From contig DATFWQ010000380.1 in NCBI GenBank assembly GCA_035259145.1, positions 1-25,694 on the forward strand: a stretch of DNA of 25,694 bases, read 5' to 3'. Numbering within the stretch: position 1 is the first letter of the stretch; each line of letters starts with the position of its first letter. Below, piece by piece: positions 15,311 through 22,500 of the stretch. This DNA is from CF-161 sp035259145 (lineage in GTDB: Bacteria; Chloroflexota; Dormibacteria; Dormibacterales; Dormibacteraceae). A program made the position numbers and the translations under genes. The notes under the pieces were generated by a model, which saw only the letters and a program-made list of their open reading frames with translations, searched no databases and was not told the origin of the DNA.

Positions 15311-16159
15311 ATGACCGAATCCGTCGGTTCTGTCACCAAAGATGCAATGGTCAGCACGGAATGGCTGGCTGAGCACCTCGGCCAGGCCGGATACCGGCTG
15401 ATCGAGGTCGACGTCAATCCCGCTGCCTACGGCACCGGCCATATAGATGGAGCCATCGGCTGGGATTGGAAAAAGGACCTGCAGGATCCGACCATCCGCG
15501 ACATCGCCTCTCGTGAGGCGCTCGCCAGGAAGCTCGGCGAGGCCGGCGTCACGCCCGACACCACGGTCCTTCTCTACGGCGACAACAACAACTGGTTCGC
15601 CGCCTACGCCTACTGGGCGCTCAAGTACTACGGCCACGACAGGGTTCAGCTCGTGAACGGCGGCCGTGTCAAGTGGGAGATCGAGGGCCGTCCTTACACG
15701 ACGGACGTACCCCAGGTCCAGCCGGCCACATACCAGTTCACAGGAGAGCCACGAGAGGAGCTGCGCGCCTACCGCGACCAGGTCCTGGAGCGAATCGGCA
15801 ATGCAGGACTTGTGGACGTCCGCTCGCCGGCAGAGTTTTCGGGCGAGCTGCTGGCCCCTGAGAACCTGCCGCAAGAGGGCGCCCAGCGCGGCGGACACAT
15901 CCCGACCGCCGCCAACATCCCGTGGGCGACCGCGGTCAAGGAGGACGGCACCTTTAAGGACCTGGCCGACCTGCGCCAGATCTATGGCGGCAAGGGAATC
16001 ACCAGTGACCGCGAAGTGATCGCGTACTGCCGCATCGGTGAGCGCTCCGCTCACACCTGGTTCGTTCTCCACGAGCTCCTCGGCTACCCCAACGTCCGCA
16101 ACTACGACGGCTCCTGGACGGAGTGGGGCAGCGCGATCCGCATCCCGATCGAGAAATAG
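15311..16159 (+). CDS. sseA: Thiosulfate/3-mercaptopyruvate sulfurtransferase SseA
   Basis: A 282-residue double-rhodanese protein that transfers sulfur from thiosulfate or mercaptopyruvate to an acceptor via a persulfide. The N-terminal rhodanese domain (VSTEWLAEHLG to about residue 130) lacks the cysteine, as usual, with YGDNNNWFAAYAYW at that loop. The C-terminal domain carries active-site Cys240 in CRIGERSAHTWFVL, followed by NYDGSWTEWGSAIRIPI, very like actinobacterial SseA. The ATG at 15311 is preferred over a GTG at 15263: GGAGG lies 10 nt upstream and homologues begin near VSTEWL. It is preceded by a small Cys-containing leader ORF and followed by a strong hairpin. Confidence 0.94.
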   Translation: MTESVGSVTKDAMVSTEWLAEHLGQAGYRLIEVDVNPAAYGTGHIDGAIGWDWKKDLQDPTIRDIASREALARKLGEAGVTPDTTVLLYGDNNNWFAAYAYWALKYYGHDRVQLVNGGRVKWEIEGRPYTTDVPQVQPATYQFTGEPREELRAYRDQVLERIGNAGLVDVRSPAEFSGELLAPENLPQEGAQRGGHIPTAANIPWATAVKEDGTFKDLADLRQIYGGKGITSDREVIAYCRIGERSAHTWFVLHELLGYPNVRNYDGSWTEWGSAIRIPIEK

Positions 16160-16166
16160 CCGCAAT

Positions 16167-16193
16167 CCCCGCTCCCCTCTGGAGGGAGCGGGG
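16167..16193 (+). terminator. Strong GC hairpin after sseA
   Basis: CCCCGCTCCC (16167-16176) and GGGAGCGGGG (16184-16193) form a perfect 10-bp stem with a 7-nt loop, seven nt after the sseA stop. No T-tract follows, but the size and position favour termination of the sseA transcript. Confidence 0.6.
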
Positions 16194-16203
16194 GCATGGT
16201 GGG

Positions 16204-16222
16204 GGCGGGCGCGATGCCCGCC
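16204..16222 (+). terminator. Second hairpin of a tandem pair after sseA
   Basis: GGCGGGC and GCCCGCC form a 7-bp stem with a 5-nt loop, 10 nt after the first hairpin and 9 nt before the -10 box of the next gene. It may back up the first terminator or insulate the downstream promoter. Confidence 0.45.
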
Positions 16223-16230
16223 TCGCCCTC

Positions 16231-16236
16231 TATCCT
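16231..16236 (+). promoter_or_regulatory. Candidate -10 box (TATCCT) of the lipoprotein operon
   Basis: TATCCT ends 9 nt before the ATG at 16246, giving a near-leaderless transcript (start at about 16243). It would drive the lipoprotein gene and probably the closely spaced genes after it. Confidence 0.4.
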
Positions 16237-16245
16237 CTGGGGCGG

Positions 16246-17526
16246 ATGACATTCCAGCCCATGTCCCGGCTTGGCCTGGCGTGCTTCGCCGTGCTCCTTG
16301 CGGTAATGGGTTGCAGCAGCTCGAGCAGTTCGAGCGGCGCGTCGCCCGCCTCCGGTGGGCTTGTCATCGGTGCCGTCTACCCGCTAAGTGGCCCGCAGTC
16401 GAGTGGAGGTCACGAGGAGCTCACGGGCGTCGAGACAGCGCTGGACCTCGCCCAGCGCGAAGGTCTGTTTGGCGGTCGCAAGGTCACACTGCAGGTCGAG
16501 TCAGCCACGACGCCGAATGCCGCTCGCGAGGCCGTGGACCGGCTGATCGACCGGTACCACGTGCCGGCGATCATCGGCACCTACGGCTCCACCCTGGCCG
16601 AGGCGGCAGCAGGTCGAGCGGACGAGCGGCACGTCGTGTACTGGGAAACGGGTGCAGTGGCAGATTCGGTCAGCGTGGGCCGCCCGTACGTCTTTCAGAC
16701 CGTGGCGACCGGCAGCACGCTCGGCCGAGCGGCGGCAGACTTCACAAGCGACGTACTGCTGCCGGCGTCGAGACTGCTCCCACGTGAGGCCAGGGTGGTA
16801 GTCGCCGCCGTCGACGACGTTTACGGCCGCGCCGTAGCAAACGGCGAGGTTGGCCGGGCTGCCGAGCACGGGATCAAGGTTGTCGATCGCATCGACTACG
16901 ACCCGCGCCGGCTCGACGCCGACGCACTGGCGCTGCGCCTCGCCGGAGACCGTCCGGACTACCTGTGGGACGTCAGCTACATCGACGACGGGATCGCGAT
17001 CTGGCGGGCGGTGCTGGCCCACGGTGTGCACCTGCGCGCCGCGGTCGGCACGAGCTCGGCGTTCTGCATGCCCGACTTTGGCAGCCGTATGGGGGCTCAG
17101 GCGGTAGGGGTCTACGCGGCCGACAAGCCGGACGAGTCGGACGTGAATCCGGCTGTGCTGACGCCGGCCGCACGCGAGCTTCTGACGTCGGCCTCTTCGG
17201 TCTATGCCCACCGTGCGGGCGGCCAGAAGATGTCCATCCCGGCCATGGCCGGCTTCGTCGGGGGCTGGGCGCTGTTTCACGGTGTGCTGCCGGCCGTCGG
17301 CGGTGCTGTGTCGCCCGAATCGCTGCGCGACCGCGCCTACAACCTGGCCGAGGCCAGGTACAGCAGCATCAACGGCGGCGGTATTCAGTTCGGCAGCCCT
17401 GGCACCGCGGCTGCCGGCCAGAATCTGCTGGCCCCGGCTGTGGTGGGGCAATGGCAGGCGGTCAACATCATGCGCGTTGTGTACCCGGCCCCCTTCGCCG
17501 AGGCACAGCCGATCCTGGGGAGCTGA
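16246..17526 (+). CDS. Substrate-binding lipoprotein (branched-chain amino acid type, Peripla_BP_6)
   Basis: A 426-residue exported binding protein. It has a short signal sequence (hydrophobic LGLACFAVLLAVM) and a lipobox ending VMGC, with lipidated Cys followed by a run of seven serines as linker. The mature part starts VIGAVYPLSGPQSSGG, typical of LivK-like type I periplasmic-binding folds, and continues with GIYG-like TYGSTLAEAAAGRA, YVFQT and ARVVVAAVDDVYGRA. No permease or ATPase gene of a Liv-type importer is nearby, so it may act as an orphan sensor or with a distant importer. The start at 16246 rather than 16123 is chosen because the signal peptide begins here. The next gene starts 3 nt after its stop. 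Confidence 0.9.
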   Translation: MTFQPMSRLGLACFAVLLAVMGCSSSSSSSGASPASGGLVIGAVYPLSGPQSSGGHEELTGVETALDLAQREGLFGGRKVTLQVESATTPNAAREAVDRLIDRYHVPAIIGTYGSTLAEAAAGRADERHVVYWETGAVADSVSVGRPYVFQTVATGSTLGRAAADFTSDVLLPASRLLPREARVVVAAVDDVYGRAVANGEVGRAAEHGIKVVDRIDYDPRRLDADALALRLAGDRPDYLWDVSYIDDGIAIWRAVLAHGVHLRAAVGTSSAFCMPDFGSRMGAQAVGVYAADKPDESDVNPAVLTPAARELLTSASSVYAHRAGGQKMSIPAMAGFVGGWALFHGVLPAVGGAVSPESLRDRAYNLAEARYSSINGGGIQFGSPGTAAAGQNLLAPAVVGQWQAVNIMRVVYPAPFAEAQPILGS

Positions 17527-17529
17527 GGT

Positions 17530-18555
17530 TTGGCAACCATATTCGTCACCGGCGGCGCCGGCTTCATCGGGTCCAACTTCGTCCGCTACTGGCTGTGCCA
17601 GCATCCCGACGACACGGTGGTCAACTACGACCTGCTCACGTACGCGGGGAACGAGCGCAGCCTTGACGACGTCGTCGCTGCACACGGCGATCGGTACCGG
17701 TTCGTCCGTGGCGACATCGGCGACTATGACCTGGTGCTTGGCGTGCTGCAGCAGTGGCAGCCGCAGTTCATCGTCAACTTCGCGGCCGAGAGCCACAACA
17801 GCCGGGCCGTGATCCACCCGGGCGCGTTCTTTCGGACCAACGTCCTCGGCACGCAGCGGCTGCTGGACGCGGCCCTGGCCTCGGGAGTCCCCCGCTTTCA
17901 CCACATCTCGACATGCGAGGTCTTCGGCGATCTGGCCCTTGACGACCCCTGTAGCTTCAGCGAAGACTCGCCGTACCGGCCGCGCACGCCCTACAACGCA
18001 TCCAAGGCCGGCGCAGACCTTGCTGTCCGCGCCTACTCGGAGACGTTCGGACTCCCCGCCACGATCTCCATCTGCTCCAACAACTACGGCCCGTTTCAGT
18101 TTCCGGAGAAGGTGATTCCCGTCTTCGCCATCTCGGGGCTGCGCGGCCGGCAGCTGCCGCTGTACCGGAGCAGCAAGCACCGCCGTGAGTGGTTGCACGT
18201 CGATGACCACTGCCGTGCGATCGACGCGATCCTGGCACGCGGCCGTCCCGGCGAAACCTACAACGTGGGCAGCGGGGTAGAGCTCGAGGTGGAGCAGATC
18301 GCGGATCTTGTCCTGGACACGCTTGGCCTCGAGGTGGGCGCCAAGAAGTACGTCCAGGACCGGCCCGGCCATGACCGGCGCTACCTGCTCGACTCCTCGA
18401 AGATTCGCGATGAGCTGGGCTGGAGTCCCGAAGTGCCCGTTCAGCGCGGCATCGGCGAGACGGTGGTCTGGTACCGGGACCACGAGGCCTGGTGGGGGCC
18501 CTTGCTGGACAAGCGCACCGTGGACGAGGAGGCCTGGCAACCCGCGACCAGATAG
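17530..18555 (+). CDS. dTDP-glucose 4,6-dehydratase-like SDR enzyme
   Basis: A 341-residue extended short-chain dehydrogenase close to RmlB. The NAD-binding motif TGGAGFIG is at residues 7-14, and the catalytic Tyr155 and Lys159 are in YNASK. RmlB acts through a Thr-Asp-Glu triad; here the site reads Thr128-Cys129-Glu130 (HISTCEVFGD), so the acid Asp is Cys. The usual SHVDRS is SHNSRA. The end (PGHDRRYLLDSSKIRDELGW) is RmlB-like. I recall STCEVYGD as a recurring variant, so it may be a distinct sugar-nucleotide subfamily. The TTG start has GAGG just upstream. No rmlA, rmlC or rmlD gene is nearby, so the pathway is open. Confidence 0.88.
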   Translation: MATIFVTGGAGFIGSNFVRYWLCQHPDDTVVNYDLLTYAGNERSLDDVVAAHGDRYRFVRGDIGDYDLVLGVLQQWQPQFIVNFAAESHNSRAVIHPGAFFRTNVLGTQRLLDAALASGVPRFHHISTCEVFGDLALDDPCSFSEDSPYRPRTPYNASKAGADLAVRAYSETFGLPATISICSNNYGPFQFPEKVIPVFAISGLRGRQLPLYRSSKHRREWLHVDDHCRAIDAILARGRPGETYNVGSGVELEVEQIADLVLDTLGLEVGAKKYVQDRPGHDRRYLLDSSKIRDELGWSPEVPVQRGIGETVVWYRDHEAWWGPLLDKRTVDEEAWQPATR

Positions 18556-18567
18556 AGCGCCACGCGG

Positions 18568-19596
18568 TTGGGGATTCCCACGCGAACATCCATAAACTTG
18601 GAGCCGTTGCAGGAAGACAGGCTTGAACGCGCCTTTTTGCTGGCCAGGGAGCGCCGCTACGAAGAGGCGGTGATCCTCCTCGAGTCCGTGCTGGAGGCAG
18701 AGCCGGCAAACTCCGCGGCCCTCACCCAGCTCGCCTTCTGTCAGCTCAGGCGGCGCCAGCCACGGCTGGCTCTGCTCGAGCTTGACAAAGCCGAGTCCAT
18801 TGACGGCGTCACTGCCCGCACGGCCCGTATGAGGGGCGACGCCCTCAGCAGCCTGCGACGGTATCGCGAGGCGCGAACCGCCTACCGGGAGGCTGACGCT
18901 CTGGGCGACCGCACGAGCTGGAACCTGGTCCAGCTGGCGCGCTGCTGCCTCCGTCTGAACGACCTGGAAGGTGCGCGCGCCGCGGCGGCGAGGGCTGTCG
19001 AGCGCGGACCGCGCGACGATGCTGCCTGGGTCGTGCTGGGTGACATCGCCGCGAGAGCCGGTGACATTGCCGAGGCGGAGACCGCCTATCAACGCGCAAC
19101 CGAGCTCAAGCCGGGCGACGGCTACCCATATGCACGCCTGATCGAGTGCCGGCTCCTCCAGCTCGAACCCGAGGGACGGAAGCGGGAAGTTGAGCTCTTG
19201 CTCAAGAGCACCGGCGGCGACAACCCCCACCTCCTGCAGCTCCTGGCCAGGCTTCGGAGCGAGCTCGGCGACGCGGTCGGAGCCGCCGCCGCGTGGCGCA
19301 AAAGCCGCCGGCGGGCCGGGGTGAGTGGCGACGCATACGCGCTTCGCATGGAAGGCTTCGCTCTCAAGAAGGCAGGGAGCCTTCCCGAGGCCGCCGCGGT
19401 TCTGCGGGAGAGCCTCTTGATGGAGCCAGAGAACGTGATCGCGTTCCAAGGCTACGTCCGGCTCCAGCAGGAGCGGGGCGCGATCGGAGAGCTGCGGGAG
19501 ACCCTCCAGGAGCTGCTGCCGATCGCCGGCAGCCGCCGAGGGGCGGTCCACGGGGAGCTGCGAAAGCTACCTTCGGACGGTGAGCCGCACAGCTAG
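18568..19596 (+). CDS. Tetratricopeptide-repeat (TPR) protein
   Basis: About 342 residues made almost wholly of helical TPR-type repeats of 34 residues; clear examples are RRYEEAVILLESVLEAEPAN, LEGARAAAARAVERGPRDD and IAEAETAYQRATELKPGD. There is no signal peptide, membrane segment or catalytic motif, so a cytoplasmic scaffold or adaptor is likely. Three in-frame TTG codons (18568, 18598, 18607) could be the start; a TAnnnT box at 18593-18598 would favour 18607. Its last 17 nt overlap the start of the ATPase-PglZ gene, which implies coupled synthesis and suggests that the two proteins work together. The partner assignment is inference. Confidence 0.85.
   Translation: MGIPTRTSINLEPLQEDRLERAFLLARERRYEEAVILLESVLEAEPANSAALTQLAFCQLRRRQPRLALLELDKAESIDGVTARTARMRGDALSSLRRYREARTAYREADALGDRTSWNLVQLARCCLRLNDLEGARAAAARAVERGPRDDAAWVVLGDIAARAGDIAEAETAYQRATELKPGDGYPYARLIECRLLQLEPEGRKREVELLLKSTGGDNPHLLQLLARLRSELGDAVGAAAAWRKSRRRAGVSGDAYALRMEGFALKKAGSLPEAAAVLRESLLMEPENVIAFQGYVRLQQERGAIGELRETLQELLPIAGSRRGAVHGELRKLPSDGEPHS
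18593..18598 (+). promoter_or_regulatory. Possible internal -10 box (TAAACT) for the TPR / ATPase-PglZ pair
   Basis: TAAACT ends 8 nt before the TTG at 18607, and a TTGGGG lies 19 nt upstream of it as a poor -35. If used, the TPR and ATPase-PglZ genes would form their own two-gene unit. The same bases are read as coding if translation starts at 18568. Confidence 0.3.
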
Positions 19597-22500
19597 ATCA
19601 TCTCGCCGGCGGATCGCCGACCTGGTCGCCGTCACCGCCGCCGAGACGGTGGTCCGGCTCGACGGCGGCTCTGGCCGCCTCGACGAGCTCGTGATGACGG
19701 GCGACGTGGTTCGCAGCCTGGGTGCCGTCCTGGAGGCGGCACACGGCCAGACCGGCGCCGCGTTTCTCGTGGTGGGCCACTTCGGCTCAGGTAAGTCACA
19801 CTTCCTGGCCGCCCTCGGCGAGCTGCTCGTCCAGCCGTCTCGGGCACGCGAGCTTGCGGCCTGGGACAGCCGCCTCCGTGAGATGGCGGCTTCAGCTCGT
19901 CCGTCGCTGGCGATCCGCGTGCCTCTGGTCGAGTATCGAGCAGACGCGTCACTGGAAGATGTCGTCTGGCGGCGTGCATGGCAAGCGCTGCACGCGCCCC
20001 CGCCGGCAATCACCTCCAACCGCGTCGAGAGCTGGGAGCGCGTCCTGGCGGCCGCCCGGTCAGGCGGACGTCAGGGACTCGTCTTCTTGATCGACGAGCT
20101 CAGCGAGTTCCTGAAGGCCAAGCGAGGTCCTGTGCTCACCGAGGATCTTCGCTTCCTCCAGTTCCTCGGTGAGTGGCCAGGCCAGGATCCGGTGCTGGTC
20201 GTCGGCGCCCTGCAGGAGAGCATCGAGGAGGTGGCCAGCGTCAGCCAGCGCGAGCTGGGGCGCATTCGCGACCGCTACCCGCTGACCCTGGGGCTTTCCA
20301 TCCGGCACGTCCAGGATCTGGTCCGCGGCCGCCTTGTGCGTCTGCTACCGGGCGCCGAGACGGAGGTTGAGCGCGTGTATCGCGAGCTCAAGGCGGCCTT
20401 CCCGTCCTGGTCGGTCTCGCAGGACGCATTCCTCAGCTGCTACCCGCTGCACCCGGACACTCTCAACCTGCTCGACGGGCTGCGCTTTCTCCTCTCGCAG
20501 CAGCGAGGCGTTGTGGACTTCATCTGCAGGCAGCTTCGCGGCGACCCGGCGGCCGGCATCGAGCCCTGGCAGGAGCGCGAAGAGGGGGAGCTCGTCACCC
20601 CTGACCGGATCTACGACCACTTTCGCTCCCGCCTGCACGAGCGGGTGGAGACCAACCGGCTGGCGGACACCGTCGTCCCCTACTACGAGCGGGCCACCGA
20701 AGTTCTCTTCGACTCTGCCTCTGACCGGCTGCTCGGCCTTCGTGCCGTCAAGCTGCTGGCCCTGGTGGCGGCCTCCGCGCTGGAGCGCCGCCGCACTGGA
20801 CGTGAACTGGCCGAGATGCTGCTGACGCGTGTGAGCGCTCTCGATCCCCAGGCCAACTACTCCTATCTGGAGCGTGCGGTGCTGCAGCCGCTTGCCGCGC
20901 ACGGTGCTTACGTGGTCGCGCGAGGTTCGGCGGAGGCGGCAACGTACTCGGTCGAGCTGGAAGCCGACGCCTCGCTGGCGGCCCACGCTCGACTGCGGCA
21001 GATCAGGACGGAGCTGACACTCGACGACCGCCGTCCTATCGAAGCCCTGATCGAGCTGGGCAGCTCGCAGGTTCTCCCGCTGGGCACGCTCAGGCGGTCC
21101 GGGCGCACCCGCCGCGACGTGATCTGGCAGAACACGCTCCGCCCGGTGGTCGTCGCCCTGGCACGGCTGGGGGATCTGACTCCCGGCGACCGCCGCGACC
21201 TGCTCGGTTCCATGGAGGGCGCTGGGGCCGAGGTCTGCCTGGTCGTGGCCGAGCCGGAGGGTGGCCTCCGGCCGGCAGTCGAGCTCGCCGAGCGCCTGGT
21301 AGAGGAGTCGGACCGCCTGGCCGTGTGGCTACCGGACGCGCTGACCGACGAAGAGGTCGAGTTCGCGTTCGAGCTATTCAGCCGGCGGCTGCTGCTCGAC
21401 CAGGCGCGCGAGGAGGGGCAGGTCAAGGCCGGCGGCCTGGTCGACTTCCTGCAGCGCTCAGCAGAGTCTGATGGCGCCAGGGCGCGCGAGATCGTACACC
21501 GGTGCTTCTTCCAGGGAGGCGTCGTCAGCAGCCTGCCGGGCGTGGCGCCGGAGCTGCCGTCACTGAGCGGCCTGCCATTCGACCGCGTCCTGCCGCGTCT
21601 GGTGGCGCCGGTGCTTCACGGCCTCCATCCTCGCCACCAGCAGGTGCAGCCCCTGGCCGCGCTGGTTGGCGAGCGGCTTCTCCGGGAGCTTACGGACGTG
21701 CTCACGAACCCCCGCATCTCTGTGGGCGCCGCGGACCGAGGGCAGGTGCGCCACCTCATCGACAGCTACCTGGTTCCTATGGGGGTCACGCGCAGGCGCG
21801 GCGACGCGTACGTCCTCGCGCCCGACCCCGTCCGCAGCCCAGCAGTGGCTGAGCTCCAGCGGCTGGTGGCCGGCCACTCGCGCATTCCGGCCGTCGACGT
21901 GGTGCGGGGCCTTCGCGAGAGCACAGTCGGGCTGAGCGAACCGGAGGCGCTGATCCTCCTGAACGCCGCGGTCCAGAGCGGGATGATCCAGGCCCACCGT
22001 CGCGGCCGGCAGCCCAACGAGATCTTCCTGTCAGCCGCCGCGGCCGGCGTCCTCAGCCTTGGCGAGCTCGTCGCACCCGAACTGAGGGCCAGGGTGGGCG
22101 AGCTGGCCGCGGTGTTCGGCCCCGGCCCGTACGAGCCGTGGAACGCGAGGGTGCAGAGCAGCGCCTGGGAGCACGCGGTCGGCTGGCTCGAGGCCCGGCG
22201 TGAGGAGACCGCCGAGGTGCGGCAGGGGATAGAGCGCCTCGGCGAAACACCGGTTTTTGCCGAGGTAGACCTGGCTCCAGTTCGGGCAGAGCTCGAGGTG
22301 CTGGAGACTGTACTCGCGTCTGGCCATTCGTCTACTCAGGCCCGCGACGGCCTGGAGGGTGTCCTGCGAGCGATCCCCGAGCCTTCCGCCGTCCTGGGCG
22401 CTGCAGTCAGAGTCGGCGCGCTGGCCCGGTTTATCCGAACAGAGCTGCGCTCCACGGAGACCTCGGTCGACTACCTGACCCACGCCGACTTGGTGATTCC

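Noticed and set aside
16501..19551. A 1016-codon open frame on the minus strand
   Set aside because: It lies antisense to three well-recognised genes (binding lipoprotein, dehydratase, TPR protein), shows no family motifs, and such frames are common opposite high-GC coding sequence.
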